7,980 bases of DNA from SAR116 cluster bacterium. GTDB lineage: Bacteria; Pseudomonadota; Alphaproteobacteria; Puniceispirillales; UBA1172. Below the pieces are notes generated by a model that was not told where the DNA came from, did not search any database, and saw only the letters and a list, made by a program, of their open reading frames with translations. The stretch is from the NCBI GenBank assembly GCA_002691725.1, contig NZIT01000007.1:1-7980 (forward strand). The letters are read 5' to 3'. Positions 1 through 6,867 of this stretch are shown in pieces (within the stretch, counting starts at the first letter, position 1; every line of letters starts with the position of its first letter). The translations under genes were made by a program, and so were the position numbers.

Positions 1-159
1 ACACGCATCATCGCCTTGAAAAGCACCGTTCATTTTCGGGCAGATTTTGAACCATTGGCAAGCCAGATTATCCATGTCGCCGCGCCAGGTCTCTTTGAAT
101 GTCGGTTAGAGCGCCTGCCATATCAGCATCTGCGTGATGGTGTTCGGTGGGGACAATAG
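1..159 (+). CDS. M81 family metallopeptidase (MlrC-like), C-terminal end only
   Basis: An open frame enters from the window edge and ends at TAG 157-159, giving the last 52 residues of a protein whose start lies outside. The visible tail contains KSTVHFRADFEPLA followed by a VAAPGL motif and LPYQHLR. From memory of the family, this matches the C-terminal domain of M81/MlrC-type metallopeptidases, where a K-S-x-x-H-F-R-x-x-F-x-P-x-A block is followed by an x-x-x-P-G-L turn. MlrC was named for hydrolysis of linearised microcystin, but most relatives have unknown substrates and hydrolyse amide bonds. The metal-binding N-terminal part cannot be seen. The gene is convergent with the isomerase-like gene, with 34 bases between the two stops and no terminator hairpin in the gap. 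The assignment rests on one motif block. Confidence 0.72.
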   Translation, partial: TRIIALKSTVHFRADFEPLASQIIHVAAPGLFECRLERLPYQHLRDGVRWGQ

Positions 160-193
160 CAATTATTGATAGCTTCACTTACTGGCGGTCAGC

Positions 194-1039
194 TTATTCC
201 ACCCCACTAAGTTCACTCCACATAACCTCAATCCAGCTTTTGATCAGCAAGGCTTCTTCCCAGCGGTTAGACATTTCAACCCCATTGCTATCTGTCATCG
301 CATATTCAGGCGGGCCTAATTCACAAAGAAACAGACAATCCCCGTCGCTATTGCGTTGAAGCCAGCTTTGCAGGCCTTCACGCCACCAGCCTTTGAACAA
401 TTCCACCCATTTCTGATGTTGGGGAAAATCAAGCTGAAGCTGAATCTGCTGACGGCTAGCCACCCGTCCCTGAAAGCTGTCTGAACGCTCCAGGATACGA
501 CTAATCATATTCATCTCATCACGGCTCATCGGCAATTTGAACTCCCGATCAACAACAAAATGCGATAAGTCTGCACATAGCCGCATTTCAGGAATGGCAT
601 CAATCAAACATAAGGTAGAAAACAAATCATTGGTGATACAGTTGCGGTGAGTTTCAAACTGCACCGGCATACCGATGCGGTCTGCCATCTCTATCCATGT
701 TCGAATAACAGGGATCATCCCATCAACAGATAGCGGCGTGACTTGGCCAATAACATCAACAAAAGGCGCGCCAAAATCCTTCGCCATAATCAGCGTATCT
801 TCGAGTGAGGCGATGGTTTTAGGAAAGGCCACAATCAGTGGCGTCAATCCATATTTATCCATGATTGGGGCGACTTCACGGGCTTGCGCGACATCACCTG
901 CCCCCAGATCAATAGCCATACCATCATATCCGGCTTCAGCTACTTTAGAACAAACCTCATCATAGCTGAGAATGGTGCCAGTCTGATCATGTGGCTGCAT
1001 CGCCCAAAGTGAGGTATAGGTTTTGAGTGATACAGCCAT
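194..1039 (-). CDS. Sugar phosphate isomerase/epimerase-like TIM-barrel protein
   Basis: A 281-residue protein of the xylose-isomerase-like/AP-endonuclease-2 TIM-barrel superfamily, usually metal-dependent isomerases, epimerases or dehydratases acting on small polyols or keto acids in the cytoplasm. Visible candidate metal or catalytic residues are E129 in QFETHRN, D157 and H160 in ADLSHF, and E240 in CELGPPEYA. R192 lies in the strand where relatives often carry an arginine or histidine. The length fits a one-domain barrel. The ATG at 1039 is preceded by an AAGAGA Shine-Dalgarno-like stretch within a short tandem repeat. The gene lies 35 bases downstream of the desaturase-like gene on the same strand, so co-transcription is likely. 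An unvisited alternative is a hydroxypyruvate-isomerase-like or inosose-dehydratase-like activity. The fold call is secure; the substrate is unknown. Confidence 0.85.
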   Translation of the reverse strand: MAVSLKTYTSLWAMQPHDQTGTILSYDEVCSKVAEAGYDGMAIDLGAGDVAQAREVAPIMDKYGLTPLIVAFPKTIASLEDTLIMAKDFGAPFVDVIGQVTPLSVDGMIPVIRTWIEMADRIGMPVQFETHRNCITNDLFSTLCLIDAIPEMRLCADLSHFVVDREFKLPMSRDEMNMISRILERSDSFQGRVASRQQIQLQLDFPQHQKWVELFKGWWREGLQSWLQRNSDGDCLFLCELGPPEYAMTDSNGVEMSNRWEEALLIKSWIEVMWSELSGVE

Positions 1040-1074
1040 ATTAGTCTCTTAGTCTGAAGTGAATTATGCTTTGC

Positions 1075-2055
1075 TCAGGCTTCTAATGTGATTGAGCCGC
1101 CATTTTTTTTCGGCACGACCCAGACTTCATTAGTAGGATATTGGCTTTCATCTTTCGCCCAAAGCTTTTTGAGAACAGCAATCTGAAACTCAATCCAGCC
1201 CATCCGATGAACAGGGCCAATATTTGTTTCCAGTTTGTTATTCAATTCTTTGAGCTTCCAGAAAGGCACCGATGGAAAACTATGATGCGCGGTATGATAA
1301 GGCATCTGCCAGCAGAGCCACCGCATTATCATATTCGTCCGTGTTGAGCGCGTATTATTCATGATGTCATTTTCATGCGAAAGCCCCAAATGCTCAATCG
1401 TGTTTTGGAGCTGATGCACAGGCTTGGTCACTATCAGCGGAATAATCCAGAATGTTAGCGCTTCCCACCGCGCAAACCACAGCGAAACCGCCGCAATGAT
1501 GACATAGCCAACAATATGAAGTCGCGATTCCAAAATAACTTTAGGCTTTTCGTTATCGTGAATATAAGGTTCAATGATGATGCCGCTGGCACGCCGGACA
1601 ATCCCCCAAATCCGATTACGCCAATAGGTGACGCCAACCATCCACAAAAGATAGGTTTTGAGGGTATAGGGTTGCCGGACAAGTTCACCATCACCGCTCC
1701 AGTCTTGGGTATAGCGATGATGCGAGTAATGCATGATCAGATCAAAATCTCTTGGAAACAACATAAAGAATCCAATCAGACGACCAAACCCTTCATTGAG
1801 CCGCTTTGTCTTAAAAACCGTCCAATGAGACAATTCATGCTGGGCGGCGTAAAGAAAATTGAGAGATACACCTAGCGCCAATCCTGTCAGCAGCACCCAC
1901 CATGTTCCCATGACCATGTAATGCGCAAAACACAATGCCGCAATTAGCCCCAGATGACTAAGCATTTGTAGCCATCCCATTAGATCAGATCTTTCATTTA
2001 ACCAGCGCAATTCCTTCGGTGTCAGAACTTTGCTTCTCGAAAATACCTCTTCCAT
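1075..2055 (-). CDS. Fatty acid desaturase superfamily membrane di-iron enzyme
   Basis: A 326-residue integral membrane protein with the histidine boxes of the membrane di-iron desaturase/hydroxylase superfamily: HELSH (73-77), HYSHH (109-113), and HTAHH (254-258) within MPYHTAHHSFPSVPF. A further H222/H227 pair (EHLGLSH) also matches conserved ligand positions. Hydrophobic segments lie near 30-70, 92-102, 134-145 and 181-210, as expected for the helix pairs carrying the boxes. Family members use O2 and electrons to desaturate or hydroxylate lipids, but some relatives act on small molecules. No acyl-carrier or lipid gene is adjacent, so the substrate is open. An oxidative step on the imported solute is one possibility (inference). 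The start is fixed by a GAGGA Shine-Dalgarno 6 bases before the ATG. The gene is transcribed away from the MDR dehydrogenase and toward the isomerase-like gene. Confidence 0.9.
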   Translation of the reverse strand: MEEVFSRSKVLTPKELRWLNERSDLMGWLQMLSHLGLIAALCFAHYMVMGTWWVLLTGLALGVSLNFLYAAQHELSHWTVFKTKRLNEGFGRLIGFFMLFPRDFDLIMHYSHHRYTQDWSGDGELVRQPYTLKTYLLWMVGVTYWRNRIWGIVRRASGIIIEPYIHDNEKPKVILESRLHIVGYVIIAAVSLWFARWEALTFWIIPLIVTKPVHQLQNTIEHLGLSHENDIMNNTRSTRTNMIMRWLCWQMPYHTAHHSFPSVPFWKLKELNNKLETNIGPVHRMGWIEFQIAVLKKLWAKDESQYPTNEVWVVPKKNGGSITLEA

Positions 2056-2061
2056 CGTAGG

Positions 2062-2066
2062 TCCTC
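2062..2066 (-). promoter_or_regulatory. Ribosome binding site of the desaturase-like gene
   Basis: The minus strand reads GAGGA, then six bases, then ATG (2055-2053). This strong Shine-Dalgarno supports the chosen start. Confidence 0.75.
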
Positions 2067-2109
2067 ATATCCTTATCAATACTATTTTTTGAAATTAAAC
2101 TTAGGATTT

Positions 2110-2134
2110 TATGTAAACTGTATAAGATTACATA
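2110..2134. promoter_or_regulatory. Perfect inverted repeat in the divergent intergenic region; candidate operator
   Basis: TATGTAA (2110-2116) and TTACATA (2128-2134) are exact reverse complements separated by 11 bases, so the half-site centres are 18 bases apart. This fits binding of a dimeric regulator on one DNA face. The repeat lies between two divergently transcribed genes, in an AT-rich stretch where their promoters must be. I see no convincing -35/-10 pair; TGTAAA (2112-2117), 17 bases, TATTAT (2135-2140) is a weak candidate for the + strand gene and would overlap the repeat. No regulator gene is visible in the window. In AT-rich DNA a 7-bp repeat can arise by chance. Confidence 0.35.
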
Positions 2135-2179
2135 TATTATTAAATAGTGAAGAAAAAAGGTGCGAAAGGCAAGATCATT

Positions 2180-3187
2180 ATGTCAAAATCTATGCATTGT
2201 GTTATTTACAGGCAAAAGGGCGCAGCAAATACGGTGCTGGAATTGGTCGAACGCCCTATCCCGGCAATTAGCAAAGGCGAGGTGCGCGTCCGGCTGATGA
2301 CATCAGGTGTTAATCCGTCAGATGTTAAAATGCGCGCTGGTGCGGGAAATAATACGGCAGAAATGCCTTTCCCGGAAGTCACCCCACATAGTGATGGTGC
2401 AGGTATTATTGATGCAGTTGCCAATGACGTTACATCACATAATATTGGTGATCGGGTATATGTGTTTAATGCCGGATGGCGCCGCGCCCATGGGACTGCG
2501 GCTGAATATGTCTGCCTGCCAGCGCATCAGGTCATTGCCTTGCCAACAGAAACAAGCTTCACCCACGGAGCGTGCCTTGGCATTCCTGCCATGACCGCCG
2601 CTCATGCCGTGCTTAGCCAGAGACAGACAGAAAACAGCACCGTTTTAGTAAGTGGCGGCGGCGGTGTTGTCGGCCGCTATGCTGTCCAGATGGCGAAAGC
2701 GGCAGGCGCTAAGACGGTTGTCGCAACAGCATCAAATGCGCTTAGCATGGAAACCGCAGCAAAGGCAGGGGCTGATCATGTGCTTAATTATCAGATGGAT
2801 GATTTAGCGACTGCCATTATGGATTTAACTGGCGGTGTTGATCACGCGATTGAACCTGAATTTGGCGTAAATGCCGAAATGCTGGCGGCGGTGCTGAACG
2901 AAAGCGGCAGTATCGCAACCTATGGCTCGGCGCTGGTAATGCGGCCAGAGATACCGTTCTACCCGCTTATGTTCAAGAATATCACCTTAACCATGATGGT
3001 CGTTTATCTGCTTAATACTAGCGATAGAAACCGCGCAGCGGCGGCCATAGATAGCTGGCTTAAAAGCAACAGCATGTCTTCACTGATTGCCCAGCAATAC
3101 CCACTGGCTGAAGCGGCAAAGGCCCATCAGATCGTCGAACAAGGCGGCAAGGCAGGGTCTGTTATTTTAACCATAGCAGACGAATAG
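2180..3187 (+). CDS. Zinc-free MDR-family NAD(P)H:quinone oxidoreductase-like dehydrogenase
   Basis: A 335-residue cytoplasmic oxidoreductase of the medium-chain dehydrogenase/reductase superfamily, quinone-oxidoreductase branch. The N-terminal GroES-like domain carries SGVNPSDVKMRAG (about 42-54) and the dinucleotide fold carries VLVSGGGGVVGRYAVQMAKAAGA (key glycines 159-162 and 165). The cysteine lobe that binds structural zinc in alcohol dehydrogenases is absent, pointing to reduction of quinones, enones or similar carbonyls rather than a zinc alcohol dehydrogenase. Start choice: the longest frame begins at GTG 2147 with no Shine-Dalgarno, whereas ATG 2180 has AAAGG at 2165-2169. ATG 2192 is also possible and gives the most family-like N terminus. 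The gene is followed after 72 bases by the SDR gene on the same strand and is divergent from the desaturase-like gene. The specific substrate is unknown. Confidence 0.87.
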   Translation: MSKSMHCVIYRQKGAANTVLELVERPIPAISKGEVRVRLMTSGVNPSDVKMRAGAGNNTAEMPFPEVTPHSDGAGIIDAVANDVTSHNIGDRVYVFNAGWRRAHGTAAEYVCLPAHQVIALPTETSFTHGACLGIPAMTAAHAVLSQRQTENSTVLVSGGGGVVGRYAVQMAKAAGAKTVVATASNALSMETAAKAGADHVLNYQMDDLATAIMDLTGGVDHAIEPEFGVNAEMLAAVLNESGSIATYGSALVMRPEIPFYPLMFKNITLTMMVVYLLNTSDRNRAAAAIDSWLKSNSMSSLIAQQYPLAEAAKAHQIVEQGGKAGSVILTIADE

Positions 3188-3214
3188 ACTGATAAAAATG
3201 CGATACATAATCAC

Positions 3215-3250
3215 GAGCAATAGCATTAGCAATACCATGAGCAATAGAGG
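3215..3250 (+). repeat. Three tandem copies of a 12-bp unit upstream of the SDR gene
   Basis: GAGCAATAGCAT, TAGCAATACCAT and GAGCAATAGAGG follow each other without gaps. The core AGCAATA recurs exactly every 12 bases at 3216, 3228 and 3240. The third copy runs into the SDR Shine-Dalgarno. In one frame (ATG 3198 to TGA 3261-3263) the array sits in a 21-codon open frame, where each unit contributes a Ser-Asn-x-x block and the TGA overlaps the SDR start as ATGA. That small frame has no Shine-Dalgarno of its own, so I do not annotate it as a gene. Confidence 0.7.
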
Positions 3251-3252
3251 AA
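3246..3252 (+). promoter_or_regulatory. Ribosome binding site of the SDR gene
   Basis: AGAGGAA lies seven bases before ATG 3260 and fixes the start of the SDR protein. It overlaps the last 12-bp repeat unit. Confidence 0.8.
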
Positions 3253-3259
3253 CACTATC

Positions 3260-4048
3260 ATGACAACACCAGCAGAGCATTCGCAAAAGCCACATGTTTT
3301 GATCACCGCAGGCGGATCAGGGATCGGGCTTGCCATGGCAAAAGCCTTTCTTGATAATGATGCAAAAGTGGCGGTTACGGACACTGATATGGATGCCCTG
3401 ACGGCGGCACAATCCATCTATCCTGAGCTTCTTGTTTTTCAAGCTGATGTGACTGATGCGGCGGCGATGACGGCGGGATTTGATGACTTGATGGCCAGTT
3501 GGAGCAGGCTCGATGTTCTCATGGCAAATGCTGGCATTGCCGGCCCTACCGCCGCAATTGAGAATATCACCCTGGATGACTGGAAACGCTGTCTTGCGGT
3601 CAATCTGGACGGCAGTTTCGTTGCCGCAAATCTAGCCGTGCCTATCATGAAAGCTCAGCAAAGCGGGGTCATCACCCTCACATCTTCAACAGCAGGGGAA
3701 TGGGGATATCCATTTCGGTCACCTTACGCAGCGGCAAAATGGGGCATCATTGGTCTGATGAAAACGCTAGCCATGGAACTTGGCGCGTTTGGGATCAGAG
3801 TCAATGCCATATGCCCTGGCTCGGTTGAGGGTGAGCGCATGGATGGCGTCATTAAAAGAGAAGCCGCCGCCCGCGGCATCAGCGTGGAAGAATTGCAACA
3901 AGGCTATGCTGATTGTGTTTCATTACGGCGTTTTGTAAGCGCCGAGGATGTCGCAGATATGGCGGTATTTCTGGCATCACCGCAGGCTAGATCAGTGTCT
4001 GGAATGGCTATGTCGGTTGACGGGCATACCGAGAAAGTCACGCTTTAA
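3260..4048 (+). CDS. Short-chain dehydrogenase/reductase (SDR) family oxidoreductase
   Basis: A 262-residue classical SDR, the usual length for a one-domain Rossmann enzyme interconverting alcohols and ketones with NAD(P). Visible elements are the cofactor loop TAGGSGIG (16-23), acidic D41 at the end of strand 2 (suggesting NAD rather than NADP), NAG (90-92), N115, catalytic S143, Y156 and K160 in SPYAAAK, and the ICPG turn (184-187). The first glycine of the usual TGxxxGIG loop is alanine (A17), an unusual but probably tolerated change. The catalytic tetrad N-S-Y-K is complete, so the enzyme is likely active. The start is fixed by AGAGGAA seven bases upstream. The gene follows the MDR dehydrogenase in a probable two-gene operon and converges on the ABC permease gene with 17 bases between stops. 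Substrate unknown. Confidence 0.9.
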   Translation: MTTPAEHSQKPHVLITAGGSGIGLAMAKAFLDNDAKVAVTDTDMDALTAAQSIYPELLVFQADVTDAAAMTAGFDDLMASWSRLDVLMANAGIAGPTAAIENITLDDWKRCLAVNLDGSFVAANLAVPIMKAQQSGVITLTSSTAGEWGYPFRSPYAAAKWGIIGLMKTLAMELGAFGIRVNAICPGSVEGERMDGVIKREAAARGISVEELQQGYADCVSLRRFVSAEDVADMAVFLASPQARSVSGMAMSVDGHTEKVTL

Positions 4049-4065
4049 TCTGGCATCACGCTTTA
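4038..4065. repeat. 10-bp direct repeat at the convergent junction
   Basis: TCACGCTTTA occurs at 4038-4047 (end of the SDR gene) and again at 4056-4065 (just before the permease stop on the other strand), 18 bases apart. It is not a hairpin, and no terminator is recognisable between these convergent genes. A small local duplication is the simplest explanation. Confidence 0.55.
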
Positions 4066-5994
4066 TCAGCCTTTGCCGCGCCAAGGGATAAGAATACTAA
4101 TCAGCTTTCGCATAAGCAAATCAAACATCAAGCCAAGCAACCCCATGATAAGGATAGTTACCCAGATCAGCTCATAATCAGAAACGGTTCTAGCGACGTT
4201 TTCAATAAAGCCGACGCCGGTTGTTCCAGCCAGCATTTCTGCCGCCACTAGCGTTCCCCAGCAGACACCAATAGCAATTCTGATGCCTGTCAAAATCTCT
4301 GGCAGTGCATTTGGCAAGATGACATGACGAAGAATCTGGCGGTTTGATGCGCCAAGTGAATGTGACGCTCTTATTTTTGATAATTGTGTTCCTGATGCCC
4401 CTGTCCGTGCTGAAATGACCATGATCGCGAAGGCAACCATAAACAGCAAAAAGATTTTTCCATCATCCTGAATCCCAAAAATAGTCAGGATAAGCGGCGC
4501 CCAGGCTAACGGCGGAACCGGCCTGTAAAGTTCAATCATGGGATCAAAGAAAGATTTGAAGAACCGCGACACGCCCATATAAATGCCTAATGGTACGCCA
4601 AGCATTATTCCAAAGAACATCGCCACAATAACGCGGAACAGCGAATCCCAGATATGACCATCCAGCATTGGGATACTGCCTAAATAGACCTCACCTTGGG
4701 CAAATGCCAGCAAGTTGTCTTTGAAGGTCGGCATAAACTGTCCATCACTATCATGCTGACCATATTCTCCGGGAAGCATATCAACCAGACCATCTGGAAT
4801 AAAGAACCCGACGATATCTGCGATAGGTAGCCACTTAACCCATAATAGTCGTGTGCCTTTAAAGCCGCCACCATCTTCCAGATTAGGATTAGCCAATAAC
4901 GAGAACTTAGACACCACATCGCTTGGCTTGGGCAACCATCGGCTTGACCCTTGTTCAATACAGATCGTGCGGGTTTTCACAACTCCCTCACCCGGCATAA
5001 AGACAGCATCTATTATCCCCAAACTGCCTTTTGCCGTATCAACCTCATCAATCATGATCGCAACAGCAGTATTCACTTCATCAAGGGTATTCGCAGGAAA
5101 AATAGTACCATCATCAAGCCGCTTAAAGACGCGCTCAACCGATTTCAAATAATCTTTACGCGCCTTTATGATATCCTCATCAGCTGAGGTGTTTTCAAGA
5201 TTGGCTTTTATAGATGCGATATCTTTGCGCGTTTTTTCAATGAGCCGGCTTGCTTCTGCTGGCATATTTCTTAACGTCAAAAACTCTTTTGAAATACCCG
5301 TTAACTCCTGCGCAATCCCATCAAATAAGACACCACGCGGCGTCATCGGCAGTAATGGAATCTCCTCATGAGTGACCCCCCAAGGCGCTTGTGCCAAGGC
5401 GACATCGCTGGGCGTCAATCCTGCATGACCGGATTGGATACGGGTTGTTAAGGCATCAATATCACCCACGATCTGCGATAAATTAGCGCGGGTTGCCGCA
5501 TCAATACTATTTGGATTGGAATAAATGCTGATCAGCGATCTGGTCTGAGCAATAATTCCGCGTAACTGGCTTTCTTCTTGTGCAGAAAATACGCCTGCAG
5601 GAAACTCGGCCGAGATGGTATCAAGCTGCTCCACATTGCGAACCACCAAATCCGTTGACTTGAAATAGCGTGAGCCAATAGGAAGCTGAGCAACAATCGG
5701 CGATAGCGATTCATGAACTTTGGCGACTTGGCACAGCTCATTCGCGGCCTTTGGAAAATACGCGCGCGCCATCCCCCATGAATAATAAAACCATAGAAGC
5801 AGGATGGTCGCAACACCACATACCGCCCAATACCAGCCTCCCATTGTCCGTTCTGGATCACCAAAGACCTGTTCCTTTTCGCGCCGCCGAGCAGTCTTAA
5901 CGCCATGATAAATTGACCATAGCAAGGTAATCACCAGCCCCAAAATAATGACGCCAGCTATGCCTCCCCGGTTATAAGACATCCACTCAAACAC
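4066..5994 (-). CDS. NitT/TauT (TauC-type) ABC permease with a large periplasmic insert
   Basis: Inner-membrane permease of 642 residues, against roughly 250-290 for TauC/SsuC relatives. The C-terminal part (about 450-642) is a clear TauC-type channel domain: DPMIELYRPVPPLAWAPL (484-501), the EAA coupling loop with SLGASNRQILRHVILPNALP (546-565), and an ILIPWRGKG end. The N-terminal part has hydrophobic helices at about 12-30 and 54-72 with an Arg/Lys-rich loop (33-40) that should be cytoplasmic. Residues about 76-445 would then be periplasmic and include charged helical stretches (about 225-295). The second helix plausibly equals canonical TM1, making the large region an insert in the TM1-TM2 loop. 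The start is GTG 5994, overlapping the ATPase stop by 8 bases; ATG 5982, four bases after that stop, is a good alternative. It is the last gene of the importer operon. Confidence 0.9.
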   Translation of the reverse strand: MFEWMSYNRGGIAGVIILGLVITLLWSIYHGVKTARRREKEQVFGDPERTMGGWYWAVCGVATILLLWFYYSWGMARAYFPKAANELCQVAKVHESLSPIVAQLPIGSRYFKSTDLVVRNVEQLDTISAEFPAGVFSAQEESQLRGIIAQTRSLISIYSNPNSIDAATRANLSQIVGDIDALTTRIQSGHAGLTPSDVALAQAPWGVTHEEIPLLPMTPRGVLFDGIAQELTGISKEFLTLRNMPAEASRLIEKTRKDIASIKANLENTSADEDIIKARKDYLKSVERVFKRLDDGTIFPANTLDEVNTAVAIMIDEVDTAKGSLGIIDAVFMPGEGVVKTRTICIEQGSSRWLPKPSDVVSKFSLLANPNLEDGGGFKGTRLLWVKWLPIADIVGFFIPDGLVDMLPGEYGQHDSDGQFMPTFKDNLLAFAQGEVYLGSIPMLDGHIWDSLFRVIVAMFFGIMLGVPLGIYMGVSRFFKSFFDPMIELYRPVPPLAWAPLILTIFGIQDDGKIFLLFMVAFAIMVISARTGASGTQLSKIRASHSLGASNRQILRHVILPNALPEILTGIRIAIGVCWGTLVAAEMLAGTTGVGFIENVARTVSDYELIWVTILIMGLLGLMFDLLMRKLISILIPWRGKG

Positions 5995-6784
5995 CGCCCA
6001 TGATCTCCTCTTCCATATCCCAAATCATGGTCAGAATTTCTTCTCTTACCTTGTTAAAGTCATTTTTCTGTTTGATATCACGGAGCGATTCTTTCAGCCC
6101 CTGCTCAGCAAAATCAAGCTGATATTCTTTATGGATGCGGCCCGGACGTGGCGCCATCACAAACAGCCTCTGCCCAAGCAACAAGGCTTCTTCAACCGAA
6201 TGTGTAATGATAATAATCGTCTTGCCAGTCTCTTTCCATAATTCCAGAATAAGCGACTGCATTTTCTCACGTGTCAGAGCGTCAAGCGCGCCCAGCGGCT
6301 CATCCATCAGAATCAGATCAGGGTCATTAACAAGGCATCTGGCAAGAGCAACCCTCTGCTGCATACCGCCCGACAGCTGATAGGTTGGGGTATCACCAAA
6401 TCCGGCAAGTCCAACAATATCAAGCCATTTATCAACTAATTGTTTTCTTTCTGCGGCCGGCATATTTTTCATGCGCAAGCCAAAATCAACATTCTTGTTA
6501 ACCGTTAACCATTCAAACAACGCTCCTTGCTGAAACACCATACCACGCTCAACACCAGGGCCTTCTATCCTATTGCCGCCAAGCATTAAATCGCCTGATG
6601 TCGGGTTTAGAAACCCTGCCACCATATTCAACAGCGTGGTCTTACCACATCCAGATGGCCCAAGAACCGACAGTAACTCGCCTTGCTTGAGAGTAAAATT
6701 AATGTTTTTCAATGCCTCTACTTTGGCGCCATTACCGGGCGCCGTAAAGGTCATACATAGTTCATTGCATACCAGATCAGACAT
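5987..6784 (-). CDS. tauB: NitT/TauT (TauB-type) ABC transporter ATP-binding protein
   Basis: A 265-residue cytoplasmic ATPase that powers the importer, pairing with the permease through its EAA loop. All nucleotide-binding motifs are intact: Walker A GPSGCGKT (42-49), Q-loop Q85, signature LSGGMQQ (137-143), Walker B LILMDE (157-162), D-loop GALD (165-168) and switch H195. RIEGPGVERGMVFQ (72-85) is typical of the TauB/SsuB/NrtD subfamily, and the symbol is meant only in that sense; substrate specificity is not implied. Start choice: the frame can be extended to TTG 6796, but ATG 6784 gives the usual N terminus. Neither has a clear Shine-Dalgarno, and a seven-codon frame (6800-6777) overlaps the ATG, so translation may be weak or coupled. 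The gene lies between the intercistronic hairpin and the overlapping permease gene. Confidence 0.92.
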   Translation of the reverse strand: MSDLVCNELCMTFTAPGNGAKVEALKNINFTLKQGELLSVLGPSGCGKTTLLNMVAGFLNPTSGDLMLGGNRIEGPGVERGMVFQQGALFEWLTVNKNVDFGLRMKNMPAAERKQLVDKWLDIVGLAGFGDTPTYQLSGGMQQRVALARCLVNDPDLILMDEPLGALDALTREKMQSLILELWKETGKTIIIITHSVEEALLLGQRLFVMAPRPGRIHKEYQLDFAEQGLKESLRDIKQKNDFNKVREEILTMIWDMEEEIMGGV

Positions 6785-6819
6785 TGAAGGAAACAACCAT
6801 ATCTTTAACGAAAAGGCTT

Positions 6820-6849
6820 AAAAGCAGGGTCACCATAAAGCGACCCTGC
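6820..6849 (-). terminator. Intercistronic hairpin with short U tract (partial terminator or mRNA-stabilising stem)
   Basis: On the transcribed minus strand, GCAGGGTC (6849-6842), a 10-base loop and GACCCTGC (6831-6824) form a perfect 8-bp GC-rich stem, followed by TTTT (6823-6820) and, after a few bases, a second TTTT. It sits 18 bases after the binding-protein stop and before the ATPase gene. In ABC import operons such a stem commonly keeps expression of the binding protein above that of the membrane components, by partial termination or by blocking 3' decay. Four U residues is short for full termination. Confidence 0.72.
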
Positions 6850-6867
6850 CTGAACATGTAGTTAAGA

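Noticed and set aside
157..196. Terminator between the M81 gene and the isomerase-like gene
   Set aside because: No GC-rich stem or T tract; only a short CAATTATTG near-palindrome.
147..359. 70-codon + strand open frame after the M81 stop
   Set aside because: Overlaps the M81 end out of frame and runs antisense over the 3' end of the isomerase-like gene; composition looks like a shadow.
1516..1875. 119-codon + strand open frame
   Set aside because: Lies antisense inside the desaturase-like gene, whose histidine boxes prove the opposite strand is coding. The product has no recognisable features.
2056..2179. Riboswitch or structured leader in the divergent region
   Set aside because: Only the simple inverted repeat is present; the AT-rich sequence shows no conserved multi-stem structure that I recognise.
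4853..5152. Overlapping + strand open frames of 99 and 78 codons
   Set aside because: Antisense to the permease insert region; no Shine-Dalgarno or family resemblance. The permease frame runs through without interruption.
5532..5906. 124-codon minus-strand open frame in a second frame within the permease gene
   Set aside because: The main permease frame continues through it with clear membrane segments, so it is not evidence of a frameshift.
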